In this document: piece after piece, positions 26,801 to 36,207 of the stretch | How positions within the stretch are numbered: position 1 is the first letter of the stretch | How the letters are laid out: every line of letters begins with the position of its first letter | Origin: Betaproteobacteria bacterium | Lineage (GTDB): Bacteria > Pseudomonadota > Gammaproteobacteria > Burkholderiales > SG8-39 | Length of the DNA stretch: 64,000 nucleotides | Assembly: GCA_947482825.1 (NCBI GenBank) | Contig: CANKMT010000003.1 | Span: forward strand, 1-64,000 | Direction: 5' to 3' | Notes under the pieces: generated by a model | Databases searched by the model: none | Seen by the model: the letters and a program-made list of their open reading frames with translations, nothing else | Told to the model about the DNA's origin: nothing | Made by a program: the position numbers and the translations under genes

Positions 26801-27693
26801 CGATGCCGGGCAACCTCCCCAAACGGACCGCACGCGCGCTGCTCGATGTCGAGGATGCGCGCATCGTTCCTATCATCCGCGACCCGGCTAAGGTGACCGA
26901 GGATTCGGATGCGGTGTTCTACTTTCCGGGTTGCGGGTCGGAGCGCTTGTTTTCGCAGGTCGGGCTTGCCACGCAGGCGATGCTCTATGAAATCGGCACC
27001 CAGTGCGTGCTGCCGCCGGGCTACCTGTGCTGCGGGTATCCGCAGACTTCGGCCGGGGAGGCCGAAAAGGGCGAGCGGATCATCACGCAGAACCGGGTGC
27101 TGTTCCACCGGCTCGCAACGACGCTGAACTATCTCGACATCAAGACCGTAATCGTGTCCTGCGGCACGTGCATGGACCAGCTGGAAAAGTATGAGTTCGA
27201 CAAGATCTTCCCGGGTTGCCGCCTGCTCGACATCCACGAATACCTGCTCGAAAAAGGCGTGAAGCTCGAGGGGGTGACTGGAACGCGCTACATGTACCAC
27301 GACCCCTGCCACACGCCGATCAAGACGCAACAACCGATGAAGGTCGTGAACGCGCTGATGGGCGGGGACGTCACGCTCTCGGACCGGTGCTGCGGGGAGT
27401 CCGGCACGCTGGCGGTGACGCGGCCGGACGTGTCGACGCAAGTGCGCTTTCGCAAGGAAGAGGAGTTCCGCAAGGGCGTCGCCGCGATCGAATCCTCGGG
27501 CTACCAGGGCGAGGTCAAGATGCTGACATCGTGCCCGTCCTGCTTACAAGGATTGACACGGTTCGCGGATGACACCGGCGTGCAGTCCGATTATATTGTG
27601 GTCGAGTTGGCCCGCCACCTGCTGGGCCCCGACTGGCTGCCGGGCTTCGTGCAAAAGGCCAACAACGGCGGCATTGAGCGCGTGCTGCTTTGA
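23863..27693 (+). CDS. DUF3683 FAD / iron-sulfur oxidoreductase fusion
   Basis: A 1276-residue fusion. Domains in order: DUF3683 (about 1-130), a PCMH-type FAD domain with [18 protein letters not shown] near residue 190, a FAD-linked oxidase C-terminal domain ending [15 protein letters not shown], two 4Fe-4S motifs ([11 protein letters not shown] near 808 and [11 protein letters not shown] near 870), and two cysteine-rich CCG domains ([30 protein letters not shown]). This combines GlcD-, GlcE- and GlcF-like parts of a 2-hydroxyacid dehydrogenase in one chain. The substrate is unknown; D-lactate or D-2-hydroxyglutarate are candidates. TAGAAT at 23830-23835 may be its -10. Confidence 0.9.
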   Translation: MQRLREIPYNYTSFSDREIVVRLLGSEAWDLISELRAERRTGRSARMLYEVLGEIWVVQRNPYLEDDLIEHPKRRAQVLSGMRKRLEEIEARRGDSDKVDALLAAASDAVAKFEVEFDLTRKLRRKTLRRLSRVTRKDNIAFDGFARVSHVTDATDWRVEYPFVVVSPDTEEEVQPIVRELVRLGLTIIPRGGGTGYTGGAVPLTRRSAVVNTEKLETLGRVEDVVLPGLERTTTVIRCGAGVVTRRVMDAAEEAGLVFAVDPTSADASCIGGNVAMNAGGKKAVLWGTAIDNLASWRMVTPDAEWLEIERVGHNLGKIHDAQKATFRVCRYAADGRKLLEESHIEIPGSGFRKTGLGKDVTDKFLFGLPGVQKEGTDGIITSARFILHRMPAHIRTVCLEFFGNAHDAVPAIVEIKDYLDAHPAAQLAGLEHLDERYLKAVGYATKARRNQRPKMVLFGDIVGDNVDDVASAASAVVRLANARGGEGFVAVSAETRKRFWLDRARTAAIAKHTNAFKINEDVVIPLPRLADYSDGIERINIELSIANKLELLDALSAYFSGDLPLVQQDVKVSPAELLGDRAQRALESIERVRSRWQWLLDHLDSPALELTSELSGWGTLHSELSQEYATVFAAVQAHALRVSWKAELRDDLMRIFSGLAFGKVVDGAQGVHKTVLRGRVFVALHMHAGDGNVHTNIPVNSDDYLMLQRANLAVARIMKLAKSLGGVISGEHGIGITKMDYLEAGEIEAFRAYKQKIDPEGRFNAGKLLAGGDLSKAYTPSFSLLGAESLILEQSDLGAINESIKDCLRCGKCKPVCATHVPRANLFYSPRNKILATSLLTEAFLYEEQTRRGVSFAHYDEFSDVADHCTVCHKCESPCPVDIDFGDVSIAMRNLLRRQGKRRFNPGTAASMLFLNATDPRKIKAVRTVMIEWGYGLQRLAYRFAKRVGLAGRQTKRPPATTGGRPALVAQVIHFINKPMPGNLPKRTARALLDVEDARIVPIIRDPAKVTEDSDAVFYFPGCGSERLFSQVGLATQAMLYEIGTQCVLPPGYLCCGYPQTSAGEAEKGERIITQNRVLFHRLATTLNYLDIKTVIVSCGTCMDQLEKYEFDKIFPGCRLLDIHEYLLEKGVKLEGVTGTRYMYHDPCHTPIKTQQPMKVVNALMGGDVTLSDRCCGESGTLAVTRPDVSTQVRFRKEEEFRKGVAAIESSGYQGEVKMLTSCPSCLQGLTRFADDTGVQSDYIVVELARHLLGPDWLPGFVQKANNGGIERVLL

Positions 27694-27707
27694 AGGAAGA
27701 CCGGGGG

Positions 27708-28124
27708 ATGGGCTGTTTGCTGTGTAACGAGGAGGGCGGAACCGTGCTTTGGCGCGACGACTTCTGCCGGATCGTGCGCATCCAGGGCGCCGATTATCCG
27801 GGCCTGTGCCGGGTGGTCACCACCCGGCACGTGGTCGAGATGACCGACCTTGCGAACGACGAGAGGGCCCGGCTGATGTGCGCAGTATTTGCCACCGAGC
27901 GTGTGCTTCGCGACCTCTTCATGCCGGACAAGATCAACTTGGCCAGCTTCGGCAACAAGGTGCAGCATCTGCACTGGCATGTGATCCCGCGCATGCAGGA
28001 CGACCCGCACTATCCGGAACCCTCTTGGGGTCCGCCCCAGCGCGCGGCGCCCCGCGGCCGGCCTGAGATCGGCGATGCGGTGATTGCCAGTGGCCTTTCC
28101 GAGTCCCTGAACCGGGCCGACTGA
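27708..28124 (+). CDS. HIT family hydrolase
   Basis: A 138-residue histidine-triad protein; HLHWHV (His87, His89, His91) is the catalytic triad used to hydrolyse nucleotide phosphoramidates or dinucleoside polyphosphates. It keeps the N-terminal Cys pair CLLC. ATG at 27708 has AAGGA about 10 nt upstream; a TTG at 27690 overlapping the previous stop is a possible longer start. Gene spacing suggests co-transcription with the DUF3683 gene. Confidence 0.9.
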   Translation: MGCLLCNEEGGTVLWRDDFCRIVRIQGADYPGLCRVVTTRHVVEMTDLANDERARLMCAVFATERVLRDLFMPDKINLASFGNKVQHLHWHVIPRMQDDPHYPEPSWGPPQRAAPRGRPEIGDAVIASGLSESLNRAD

Positions 28125-28126
28125 CC

Positions 28127-29755
28127 ATGGGCGAGACCGTCTTCGAACTGCCCCGGATCTCTGCCGACGCCGCGCCGGAGTTCAGCGACGTGCTCGCTTG
28201 CAAGGCCTGGCTCGAGCATGTGCCGCTGGCCAACGTGGTCGAGGCGCAGCAGCAGCTGCTTTCCCAGGTCACGGAGTTCAACCGTTTTCCCTGCAAGGCC
28301 ATGATGCGTCTGCAGACGCTCGAAGCCTTGCGCGAGGCCGTGGCCTTCGTGCAGATTGAGCAGGCCAAGCGGTTCACCAACCGCGCCCTGCCGATGGCCG
28401 ACGCCGAAGCGGCCATCTTCGCCGATACCACGTCGCTTTGGGAGCAGATGCGCGCCGGTTACCTGCACTGCCTCGCGGCAAGCGCCGCGGACGAAACCGG
28501 GATGCGTTCGCATGCTGCTTTGCTTGCGCAGCGCGTCCTCGCGTATTGCGGTCTGAAAATGTTCCACCACTATCGCGCCTATCGTGAAGTTAGCCGGACG
28601 GATTGGCGCTCCCTGCACCAGGCCTACAAGGTCGCGGACGGTCTTGGCGTTGCCGAAGAGGGCGTCAAGGACTACCTCAATCGCGATGTGCATGACGCCA
28701 CGCCGCGCATCCAGTACATGCGGGCGCTCCTGACCGGCATGGCCAATCCGAATGAGCTTTCGCGTAGGCAGCTCTCGTTCGTAGGCTTCCTGCTCGAGCG
28801 CTGGGCCGAGAAAGTCGAACTGTCGCATACGCCGGTGGCCGAGGAAGGCGTGCTGCCCCTGGTGGTCGACCTGGCGGGCGATGCGCCGCCTGAGCGGCTT
28901 ACGGGCGAGGGTGATACGGAGATTTTCGAGCCGCGTTTTCTCGACGTGAGCCGCCTCACCAAGAGCCTGAAGAACCGGATCGGCCTCCTGCGCAAGGGCG
29001 AGTCGCCGGCCAAGCTCGCGCTCGGCGAGGATTGCGTGCAGCCATCGTGCGAGCAATTGCTTATCTTCCTGTACCGCCAGTGGTGCCAGTCCCGGCCGCC
29101 CCGTACCGAGCGCAAGAGTGTCCAGCAGCAAGCCATGGTCAGCAATGAAATGGTGGCGATCCACTACTACATTTCGGGCAAGGTCTTCCGGCAACCCGGC
29201 GTGCAAACCGAGCTTTCCCAAAAAGAGCGTGACCAGATTGCAACCTTCGGCCGGGTGAGCACCAAGGACGAAGACGACTACAGCGCGGTGCACGGCTTCC
29301 TGCTCGAGCACTGGAAAGTCGCCGACGAAAGTGTTTCGGGATTGCGCATGGTGCGGCCGACGGGTTCTCCGGGGAGGCGATTCGCCCATGGACAACTGGT
29401 TGCAGTGCGGCCAGGGGACGCGAAGAATTTCATGCTCGCGCAGGCACGCTGGCTGATGCAGGGCAATGACGGGGCGCTGAACGCGGGCTTGCGCCTTTTG
29501 CCCGGCCTGCCAGCGCCGATCGCAGTGCGCCACTATGGCCTCAACGTGGCGAATGAAAAGTACGTGCCGGCGCTAACGCTCACCGAGGTGGCCGCACTAA
29601 AGTCGCCGCCGACCATGATCCTCCCGGCCGGCTGGTACAAGCCCAAGCGCGTGGTCGAGGTCTTTGTCCAGCAACTGTTGCGCGTAAAGCTCGAGGAGCT
29701 GGTCGACCGGGGTACGGATTTCGAGCGCATGACGTACGAAGTACTGCCGGAGTAA
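28127..29755 (+). CDS. Conserved 542-residue protein with PilZ-like C-terminus
   Basis: I do not recognise a named family with certainty. The N-terminal two-thirds is mostly helical and soluble, with no signal peptide or membrane segment. Residues about 395-470 resemble a PilZ fold: DESVSG (400-405) fits the c-di-GMP-binding D/NxSxxG motif, followed by a beta-rich stretch FAHGQLVAVRP, ARWL and GLRLLPG. A clear RxxxR ahead of it was not found, so c-di-GMP binding is only a suggestion. It starts 2 bp after the HIT gene stop. A GC hairpin follows its stop. Confidence 0.65.
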   Translation: MGETVFELPRISADAAPEFSDVLACKAWLEHVPLANVVEAQQQLLSQVTEFNRFPCKAMMRLQTLEALREAVAFVQIEQAKRFTNRALPMADAEAAIFADTTSLWEQMRAGYLHCLAASAADETGMRSHAALLAQRVLAYCGLKMFHHYRAYREVSRTDWRSLHQAYKVADGLGVAEEGVKDYLNRDVHDATPRIQYMRALLTGMANPNELSRRQLSFVGFLLERWAEKVELSHTPVAEEGVLPLVVDLAGDAPPERLTGEGDTEIFEPRFLDVSRLTKSLKNRIGLLRKGESPAKLALGEDCVQPSCEQLLIFLYRQWCQSRPPRTERKSVQQQAMVSNEMVAIHYYISGKVFRQPGVQTELSQKERDQIATFGRVSTKDEDDYSAVHGFLLEHWKVADESVSGLRMVRPTGSPGRRFAHGQLVAVRPGDAKNFMLAQARWLMQGNDGALNAGLRLLPGLPAPIAVRHYGLNVANEKYVPALTLTEVAALKSPPTMILPAGWYKPKRVVEVFVQQLLRVKLEELVDRGTDFERMTYEVLPE

Positions 29756-29762
29756 GGGAGAA

Positions 29763-29781
29763 GAGGGGGCTGCGCCCCCTC
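29763..29781. repeat. Short GC-rich palindrome after the 542-residue gene
   Basis: GAGGGGGC - TGC - GCCCCCTC is a perfect 8-bp stem 8 nt after the stop. There is no T run, so it is a weak terminator at best. Similar GAAGAGGGG-type sequences follow genes at about 49905 and 56790, so it may be a dispersed motif. Confidence 0.55.
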
Positions 29782-29834
29782 CTCAGACCTCCCCCGACGA
29801 AATGAGGGCTCCGCCCCTGTATGATTCCGTCCCT

Positions 29835-30248
29835 ATGAGCGACTCGCCGACCCCGACCGAAATCAAGCTTCACCAGAAATCGCGGCGCCTTGAGATCGCA
29901 TTTTCCGACGGGCGCAGCTTTTCCTTGCCTTTCGAGTTCCTGCGCGTTTTTTCGCCTTCGGCCGAAGTGCGGGGCCACGGGCCCGGACAGGAAGTGCTGC
30001 AGACCGGCAAAGCAAACGTCGATATCGTCACGCTCGAACCGGTCGGTTCCTATGCGGTCCAGCCCACGTTTTCCGACGGCCATTCGACCGGGATCTATGC
30101 GTGGGATTACCTCTATTCCCTTGGGGAAGAACGGGAACGCATGTGGGGTGAATACCTGCAGAAGCTTGCGGCGGCAGGTGCCAGTCGGGAACAGGAGCAA
30201 GGGCTTACCCCGCAAAAACCCGATTCCCGTAAGGGGCATTGCGGATGA
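29835..30248 (+). CDS. DUF971 domain protein
   Basis: A 137-residue protein: [36 protein letters not shown], then [20 protein letters not shown] and WDYLYSLG. This is the DUF971 fold, also the N-terminal domain of gamma-butyrobetaine hydroxylases and some Mrp/ApbC proteins. No catalytic residues are evident; an Fe-S-related role has been suggested only by domain fusions. Start ATG 29835. It overlaps the region of the ubiE ribosome site by 4 bp. Confidence 0.88.
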   Translation: MSDSPTPTEIKLHQKSRRLEIAFSDGRSFSLPFEFLRVFSPSAEVRGHGPGQEVLQTGKANVDIVTLEPVGSYAVQPTFSDGHSTGIYAWDYLYSLGEERERMWGEYLQKLAAAGASREQEQGLTPQKPDSRKGHCG

Positions 30249-30979
30249 GTTCGAACACCCACTTCGGCTTCGAAAAGGTTTCCGAAGACGCCAAGGCGGC
30301 CAAGGTCAAGTCGGTTTTCGACCGGGTCGCCGGCCGCTACGACCTCATGAACGACCTGATGTCGCTTGGCCTCCATCGCGCCTGGAAGGCCTTTGCGGTC
30401 GCACTTTCAGGGGTGCGCACCGGCGAAAAGGTCCTTGACGTCGCGGCAGGCAGCGGGGATCTGTCCCGTGCGTTTGCCCGACGGGTCGGCCCCGCCGGCC
30501 AGGTCTGGACCACCGACATCAATGGCCGCATGCTTGCGGTCGGCCGCGACCGCCTGCTCGACGAAGGCCGGGTATGCCCCGCCGTCCAATGCGATGCCGA
30601 GAGGCTGCCGTTTCCCGACGCGTACTTCGATTGCGTGAGCGTCGCGTTCGGCCTGCGCAACATGACCCGCAAGGAGGCCGCCCTGGCTGAGATGTGCCGG
30701 GTCTTGAAACCCGGCGGGCGGTTGATCGTGCTCGAGTTTTCCAAGGTGTGGAAACCCCTCGAGAAGGCCTACGACGTCTACTCGTTCCGGGTGCTGCCCT
30801 GGCTGGGACAAAAGGTGGCCGGGGACGGCGAAGCGTACCGTTATCTCGCCGAATCGATCCGGATGCACCCCGACCAGGAGGCGCTCAAGGGCATGATTGA
30901 ACTTGCGGGCCTCGAAAGGGTCGAATTCTTCAACCTTGCCGCTGGGGTCGTTGCCCTCCACAAGGGTTATCGCGTTTAG
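30245..30979 (+). CDS. ubiE: Ubiquinone/menaquinone C-methyltransferase UbiE
   Basis: A 244-residue SAM methyltransferase. [20 protein letters not shown] is the UbiE N-terminal signature, [16 protein letters not shown] the SAM motif I, and [20 protein letters not shown] the second family motif. It methylates the benzoquinone ring at C2 in ubiquinone synthesis. ATG at 30245 is preferred over TTG at 30239 because of spacing from AAGGGG. It begins a group with ubiJ and ubiB. Confidence 0.95.
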   Translation: MSSNTHFGFEKVSEDAKAAKVKSVFDRVAGRYDLMNDLMSLGLHRAWKAFAVALSGVRTGEKVLDVAAGSGDLSRAFARRVGPAGQVWTTDINGRMLAVGRDRLLDEGRVCPAVQCDAERLPFPDAYFDCVSVAFGLRNMTRKEAALAEMCRVLKPGGRLIVLEFSKVWKPLEKAYDVYSFRVLPWLGQKVAGDGEAYRYLAESIRMHPDQEALKGMIELAGLERVEFFNLAAGVVALHKGYRV

Positions 30980-31060
30980 CTATACAAAAAAGCGCGAAGA
31001 CACTGTAGGATGACCGGATAATAAGAAAACAGACAGACACATTTCCAAGACAGGGACAAG

Positions 31061-31942
31061 ATGAAACGAATTCTGATGGGATTGATGGCGGTTTTCGTGG
31101 GCGTGGGACTGACTGCGGGCCAGGCCGAGGCGGCCAAGGTGGGCGGCAACAAGAACGTGGGCACGCAACGCAATATAACGAGCGCACCGGCCGCACCTAC
31201 CGCGACTCCACCGCGCCAGGCGCAGCAGGCCGCGCCGGCTACGCCGCCGGCTGCAGCGCCGCAACCGCAGTCCGCGCTCAGCCGATGGGCACCGATGCTC
31301 GGCGGCCTCGCTATTGGCGGCCTGCTGGGTTCGATGTTCGCGGGCGGCGGGTTGGGCGGTGCGATGGGAAGCATCCTGATGATGGCGCTGCTCGCGGTCG
31401 CGGTGTTCTTCGCGATCCGCTTCTTCATGCGCGGCCGCGGGGCGCCACAAGCGGCCACGGCCAGCGGACCGATGCAATATTCCGGTCTTGGCAACGAGAC
31501 CGTTGCCGCGCCGCCGCCCTCTCAGTCGGCTGGTTTCGAAGCACAGCCCGCCGCGACCGCAGCGAATATTCCCGTGGGATTCGATGGGGAAGGATTCGTG
31601 CGCCAGGCCAAGCTTTCGTATATCCGCATGCAGACGGCCAATGACGCGGGTAACCTCGCCGAGTTGCGCGAATTCACCGCGCCGGAAATGTTCGAGGCGC
31701 TCAAGGCCGACATCGATGCGCGCGGCGGTGCCAAGCAGTTCACCGACGTAGTGACGCTGAACGCCGACCTGCTCGAGGTGGTCACCGAGGGCAATGTGCA
31801 TTGGGCAAGCGTGCGCTTCTCCGGGCTGGTGCGGGAAGTGCCCGGCCAGGCGCCGGCCAGCTTCGAGGAAGTGTGGAACCTTTCGAAGCCTGCCGACGGA
31901 TCCTCCGGCTGGCTGCTCTCAGGCATCCAGCAGATGCACTGA
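31061..31942 (+). CDS. Tim44-like domain membrane protein
   Basis: A 293-residue protein. Signal peptide (residues 1-24, ending QAEA), an Ala/Pro/Gln-rich linker, a Gly-rich hydrophobic segment (about 75-125, GGLAIGGLLGSMFAGGG then LMMALLAVAVFFAIRFF) and a C-terminal Tim44-like domain (FVRQAKLSYIRMQTANDAGN onward). The bacterial family is of unknown function and probably inner-membrane anchored. A strong terminator follows. Confidence 0.88.
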   Translation: MKRILMGLMAVFVGVGLTAGQAEAAKVGGNKNVGTQRNITSAPAAPTATPPRQAQQAAPATPPAAAPQPQSALSRWAPMLGGLAIGGLLGSMFAGGGLGGAMGSILMMALLAVAVFFAIRFFMRGRGAPQAATASGPMQYSGLGNETVAAPPPSQSAGFEAQPAATAANIPVGFDGEGFVRQAKLSYIRMQTANDAGNLAELREFTAPEMFEALKADIDARGGAKQFTDVVTLNADLLEVVTEGNVHWASVRFSGLVREVPGQAPASFEEVWNLSKPADGSSGWLLSGIQQMH

Positions 31943-31963
31943 AGCTTCCTCTGCGATAATCGA

Positions 31964-31993
31964 CAAGGCCACCGGAAGGTGGCCTTGTTGTTT
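31964..31993 (+). terminator. Rho-independent terminator after the Tim44-like gene
   Basis: CAAGGCCACC - GGAA - GGTGGCCTTG forms a perfect 10-bp stem with a tetraloop, followed by TTGTTT. It separates the ubiE/Tim44 side from the ubiJ-ubiB unit. Confidence 0.85.
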
Positions 31994-32035
31994 GTACCCG
32001 CCGTAATCAGGCCACTTTCACTCCCGATTTCCGCC

Positions 32036-32626
32036 ATGGGCTTCTTCGACACCGGTGCTGCGACCGGACTCAACCAACTGCTCCGGCGCGAAGCCTGGGC
32101 GCTGGAGAAGCTTGCGCCCTTTGCAGGTGAAATCGTCGAGATCCAGTTCGCGCCGTTGCCGCCCCTGCGGCTTGAAATCGTCGAGGGTGGACAGGTCCGC
32201 GCGGCCGATGCGGGTTCGGCTGCCACACTGACGATTGCCGCAAAGCCCGGGATCCTTGCCGCGCTCCCGAAGGGCGAAGAACACCTGATGCGCGCGGTCG
32301 ACATCTCGGGCAATGCCCGCCTGGCGACCGAGATCCTCGCGTTGCTGCGCTACTTGCGCTGGGATGTGGAGGAAGATCTCTCGCGAGTGTTTGGTGACGT
32401 CCTCGCACATCGCATGGTGGGCACCGTGCGCGAGTTTACCGCGTGGCAGGCCGAGGCCGGCAGGCGGCTGGCCGAAAACATCATGGAGTATGCGATCGAA
32501 GAACGCCGCGTCATCGTCTCGCGCGCCGAATTCCAGGAGTTTGCCGACGGCGTTGCGAAGTTGCGGGACGACCTCGCGCGGCTGGAGCAACGCATCCTGC
32601 GGCAGCGGGACGGCAAAGGTTCCTGA
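32036..32626 (+). CDS. ubiJ: Ubiquinone biosynthesis accessory factor UbiJ
   Basis: A 196-residue protein with an N-terminal SCP2 lipid-binding fold (LNQLLRREAWALEKLAPFAG to SRVFGDVLAHRMVG) and a C-terminal charged helix pair (FADGVAKLRDDLARLEQRIL) typical of UbiJ. It serves in the soluble complex that handles hydrophobic ubiquinone intermediates. ATG at 32036 was chosen; upstream in-frame starts would overlap the terminator. It sits 6 nt ahead of ubiB. Confidence 0.9.
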   Translation: MGFFDTGAATGLNQLLRREAWALEKLAPFAGEIVEIQFAPLPPLRLEIVEGGQVRAADAGSAATLTIAAKPGILAALPKGEEHLMRAVDISGNARLATEILALLRYLRWDVEEDLSRVFGDVLAHRMVGTVREFTAWQAEAGRRLAENIMEYAIEERRVIVSRAEFQEFADGVAKLRDDLARLEQRILRQRDGKGS

Positions 32627-32632
32627 GGCGCC

Positions 32633-34159
32633 GTGAATCGCATCCTCAGATTGTTGCGCATCCTTTCGGTGTGCCGCCGCTTCGCGCTGCACGAGTTCTT
32701 GCCGCGCGGGCGCACGCGGGCGCTGCTCGGGATGGTGTCCGGGCCACAGGACGCGTCGCGTGCAGTGCGCCTGCGCCACGCTTTGGAGGCTCTAGGGCCG
32801 ATCTTCGTCAAATTCGGCCAGATGCTCTCCACGCGCCGCGACCTAATGCCCAACGACCTGGCCGAGGAACTGGCGAAGCTTCAGGACCAGGTCCCGCCGT
32901 TTCCTTCCGACGTGGCCGCGGCGGAGATCGAACGTGCGCTCGGCCGGCCGATCAGCACGACGTTCGCGACGTTCGAACGCGATCCGGTGGCGAGCGCGTC
33001 GATCGCGCAAGTTCACCTCGCGACGCTTGCCGACGGCAGCGAAGTCGCCGTCAAGGTGCTACGCCCCGATGTGGAGGTGATCATCGCGCGCGATGTCGCG
33101 TTGCTGGAGACCGCCGCGGAGCTGGTGGAAAAACTGTGGGTCGATGGCCGGCGGCTCAAGCCCAGGGAAGTGGTGGCCGAGTTTGCCAAGCATCTCGAGG
33201 ACGAACTCGACCTGATGCGCGAGGCCTCCAGTGCGAGCCAGCTGCGCCGCAACTTCGAGGATGGCAAGCTCTTGCTCGTCCCACGGATCCACTGGGATTA
33301 CTGCGCGCAGCGAGTGATGGTGATGGAGCGCATGTACGGCACGCCGATCTCGCAGATCGAAGTCCTCCGAGCCAAGGGGGTCGACGTTCCCAGTCTCGCT
33401 CGTGCGGGCGTCGAGATTTTCTTCACTCAGGTATTCAGGGACGGCTTCTTTCACGCCGACATGCACCCGGGAAATATCTTCGTCGCCACCGATGGGCCGA
33501 TGAAAGGGCGCTACATCGCGCTCGATTTCGGCATCATGGGCACGCTGACCGACGTCGACAAGAATTACCTCGCGCAGAATTTCATCGCGTTCTTCAATCG
33601 CGACTACACGCGGGTCGCGCAGGCCCATCTGGACGCAGGCTGGGTCCCGCCGGAAACGCGCATCGACGAATTCGAAGCTGCGATCCGCTCGGTCTGCGAG
33701 CCGATCTTCGCCCGGCCGTTGAAGGAAATCTATTTCGGGCGGCTCCTCCTGCGCCTGTTCCAGACCTCGCGGCGCTTCAATGTCGAAGTCCAGCCCCAGC
33801 TGGTGCTGCTGCAGAAGACCCTGCTCAATATCGAAGGTCTCGGCCGGCAGCTCGACCCGGACCTTGATCTTTGGAAGACGGCCAAGCCGTATCTCGAGCG
33901 GTGGATGTCCGACCAGATCGGCTGGCGCGGGTTCGTGCGCACCCTCAAGAGGGAAGCGCCGTACTGGGCGTCCACGCTTCCGCAGGTGCCCAGGTTGCTG
34001 CACAGGCTGTTGGCCGAGGAGAGGGTGGAGCAACTCGAGAAAGCCTTCCAAGCCCTGCATGCCCAGGGCGAGCGGCGCAATCGAATCCTCATTGCGGTGC
34101 TCGTCGTGTTCGCAGTTTGGGTGGCCCTGCAGGGCTGGGCGCTCTTCACGCTGTTCTAG
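32633..34159 (+). CDS. ubiB: UbiB atypical kinase/ATPase for ubiquinone synthesis
   Basis: A 508-residue ABC1/UbiB protein. The family-specific KxGQ motif is Lys60-Gln63 ([11 protein letters not shown]); an Ala-rich loop (ASASIAQVH), the [11 protein letters not shown] hinge, [10 protein letters not shown] catalytic loop and LDFGIMG metal motif follow. The C-terminal segment [18 protein letters not shown] is a membrane helix. The GTG start 6 nt after ubiJ implies coupling. It supports quinone-intermediate extraction from the membrane. Confidence 0.96.
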   Translation: MNRILRLLRILSVCRRFALHEFLPRGRTRALLGMVSGPQDASRAVRLRHALEALGPIFVKFGQMLSTRRDLMPNDLAEELAKLQDQVPPFPSDVAAAEIERALGRPISTTFATFERDPVASASIAQVHLATLADGSEVAVKVLRPDVEVIIARDVALLETAAELVEKLWVDGRRLKPREVVAEFAKHLEDELDLMREASSASQLRRNFEDGKLLLVPRIHWDYCAQRVMVMERMYGTPISQIEVLRAKGVDVPSLARAGVEIFFTQVFRDGFFHADMHPGNIFVATDGPMKGRYIALDFGIMGTLTDVDKNYLAQNFIAFFNRDYTRVAQAHLDAGWVPPETRIDEFEAAIRSVCEPIFARPLKEIYFGRLLLRLFQTSRRFNVEVQPQLVLLQKTLLNIEGLGRQLDPDLDLWKTAKPYLERWMSDQIGWRGFVRTLKREAPYWASTLPQVPRLLHRLLAEERVEQLEKAFQALHAQGERRNRILIAVLVVFAVWVALQGWALFTLF

Positions 34160-34177
34160 CTGCGGATCGCCCGCGCA

Positions 34178-35260
34178 TTGGACTCGAACCTGCGCCCATC
34201 ACCACTTGCACGCTATTTGTTCCTTGCGTATGTACTGCTCGTCATTTACGCGACGCTGTACCCCTTCTCGGGCTGGCGCGATGCGGGTATTTCCGCTTTT
34301 GCTTACCTCACGGCCCCCAAGCCGCCTTACCTCACAAGGTTCGACCTCGTCGTCAATGTGCTTGGCTACCTCCCGTACGGGCTGCTTGCCGTCTTCGCGA
34401 TGCGCCCACGGGTTACGGGCCTGGCAGCGTTTGCGTTCGCGCTCGCAAGCGGCGCGGCATTGGCCCTGACGCTGGAGGCCGTGCAGACGTTCCTTCCATC
34501 GCGGTTTGCGTCCAACGTCGATGCCGCATGCAACGTTCTCGGTGCCATGCTTGGCGCCGTGCTCGGTTTGCGCAGCGCACGCTGGTTGTTCGAGAAGAGC
34601 CTCCCTCTCCAATGGCGCACGCAGTACGTGCTGCCCGGGGCGCGCGCCGATGCGGGTGTGGTGCTGCTTGCGCTTTGGCTCGCGACGCAACTCAATCCGG
34701 CCAGTCTGCTGTTTGGCGCCGGCGACCTGCGAGACCTGTTTCGCCAACCCGCCGGCAGTGCGTATGAACCCGATGTTTTCGTCGGGATCGAAGCCTTGAC
34801 CGCAGCGAGCAACCTCGTCGCCGTAGGCCTCACGATGTCCGCCCTGCTGAACCCGGGCGCGCCCGTCCTGCGCGCAATGCTCGGGTTGATCGGCTTAGGG
34901 CTCTTCGTAAGGACTGCGGCCTTCGCGATCCTGAGACAGGCCGAGGAGGTGTTCCATTGGCTGACGCCCGGGGCGCTCATCGGCCTCGCGGCCGGTCTCC
35001 CGATCCTTCTTGCCGCGGCCATGTTGCCTCGTGCGCTGCGCCTTGCGCTGGCCGCGGTCCTGCTCATGGGGGCTACCGTCCTAGTCAATCTCGCTCCCGC
35101 GAACCCCTATTTCGCCTCCACGCTGGCGGTCTGGTCGCAGGGCCACTTCCTGAATTTCAACGGTCTCACGCGCCTCTTGTCGGTCCTTTGGCCTTTTGCC
35201 GCCCTGCTGTACCTCATGCTCATCGCCGCAAGGGCGGGCGAGGGCGGTACCCGCGGGTAG
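34178..35260 (+). CDS. VanZ-like family membrane protein
   Basis: A 360-residue polytopic protein with a VanZ-like N-terminal half: YVLLVIYATLYPFSGWRD, FDLVVNVLGYLPYGLLAV and EAVQTFLPSRFASNVDAACN are the family motifs. The second half adds several more helices without recognisable function. The start is TTG at 34178; an ATG does not occur early in the frame. Family role is unclear; VanZ itself gives mild teicoplanin resistance. Confidence 0.85.
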   Translation: MDSNLRPSPLARYLFLAYVLLVIYATLYPFSGWRDAGISAFAYLTAPKPPYLTRFDLVVNVLGYLPYGLLAVFAMRPRVTGLAAFAFALASGAALALTLEAVQTFLPSRFASNVDAACNVLGAMLGAVLGLRSARWLFEKSLPLQWRTQYVLPGARADAGVVLLALWLATQLNPASLLFGAGDLRDLFRQPAGSAYEPDVFVGIEALTAASNLVAVGLTMSALLNPGAPVLRAMLGLIGLGLFVRTAAFAILRQAEEVFHWLTPGALIGLAAGLPILLAAAMLPRALRLALAAVLLMGATVLVNLAPANPYFASTLAVWSQGHFLNFNGLTRLLSVLWPFAALLYLMLIAARAGEGGTRG

Positions 35261-35290
35261 AATGGCGCCTTCCTTTTGCGGCACTTCCCC

Positions 35291-35599
35291 ATGTCCTACT
35301 ACGAAAAACACGTCTTCTTCTGCTGTAACCAGCGCGATGGCACGCGGGCATCCTGCAATCCCAAAGGGGCTTCCGAGTTGCGCGACTACGCAAAGGCCCG
35401 TGTAAAGGAACTCGGTCTCGCCGGCGAGGGCAAGGTTCGCATCAACCAGGCGGGGTGCCTCGATCGCTGCGAGGAGGGTCCGGTCATCGTTGTCTACCCT
35501 GAGGCGGTCTGGTACACCTATGTCGACCGCGCCGATATCGACGAAATCATCGAAGAGCACGTCAGGCATGGGCGGGTCGTGGAGCGCCTGCGGATCTGA
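35291..35599 (+). CDS. Thioredoxin-like [2Fe-2S] ferredoxin
   Basis: A 102-residue protein with cysteines at 11/12, 22, 56 and 60 (FFCCNQRDG, SCNPKG, QAGCLDRCEEGP), the spacing of thioredoxin-fold 2Fe-2S proteins. It starts at ATG 35291 after TAGAAT (35258-35263), a likely -10. The stop overlaps the hydrolase start as TGATG. Electron partner unknown. Confidence 0.88.
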   Translation: MSYYEKHVFFCCNQRDGTRASCNPKGASELRDYAKARVKELGLAGEGKVRINQAGCLDRCEEGPVIVVYPEAVWYTYVDRADIDEIIEEHVRHGRVVERLRI

Positions 35600-36207
35600 T
35601 GCGAGCGTCTACGCGCCGCGAACTGGTGCCCGGCCCGGTCGGTCGCATCGAGTGCGCCGTCGATGTCCCCGACAAGCCGCAAGGCCTTGCCCTCATCGCG
35701 CATCCCCACCCGCTGTTCGGCGGCACCCTCGACAACAAGGTCGTGCAAACCCTTGCGCGCTCTCTCGTCGATCTTGGCTACGCGGCTGTCCGCCCGAATT
35801 TCCGCGGTGTCGGCGCGACCGAAGGCGTCCATGACGAGGGGCGCGGCGAAGTCGAGGACATGGCCGCAGTGCTTGCCTGGGCGCAAGCCGAGTTCGGCGC
35901 CGCACCGCCGGTGCTCGCCGGTTTCTCGTTTGGATCCTTCGTGCAGACTCACCTTGCCCAAAGAGTGGCGCCGGAGAGGATGCTGCTGGTCGGGGTTGCG
36001 GTAAAGAGATTCGATGCGCGGCCGGTACCGGCAAACACCCTGGTCATTCACGGAGAGGTCGATGAGAACGTGCTCCTTGCCGACGTTCTCGACTGGGCAC
36101 GGCCGCAGGAGTTGCCTGTGGTGGTCGTCCCCGGCGCGGACCACTTCTTCCACCAGAAGCTGAACATCCTGCGTTCGATCGTCCAATCGAACTGGCGCAG
36201 GCGATGA
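35599..36207 (+). CDS. Alpha/beta hydrolase of the YmfF/COG2945 type
   Basis: A 202-residue hydrolase. [20 protein letters not shown] (residues 31-50) is the COG2945 signature, GFSFG (108-112) holds nucleophile Ser110, and a late DHFFH supplies the His. The substrate is unknown. It overlaps the preceding 2Fe-2S gene by one base and the following ABC gene by four bases. Confidence 0.87.
   Translation: MRASTRRELVPGPVGRIECAVDVPDKPQGLALIAHPHPLFGGTLDNKVVQTLARSLVDLGYAAVRPNFRGVGATEGVHDEGRGEVEDMAAVLAWAQAEFGAAPPVLAGFSFGSFVQTHLAQRVAPERMLLVGVAVKRFDARPVPANTLVIHGEVDENVLLADVLDWARPQELPVVVVPGADHFFHQKLNILRSIVQSNWRRR

Noticed and set aside
25516-27441. Long antisense frame (641 codons) opposite the DUF3683 gene
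   Set aside because: It lies entirely within a gene with clear FAD and Fe-S motifs; high GC keeps the opposite frame open. No ribosome site or known domain.
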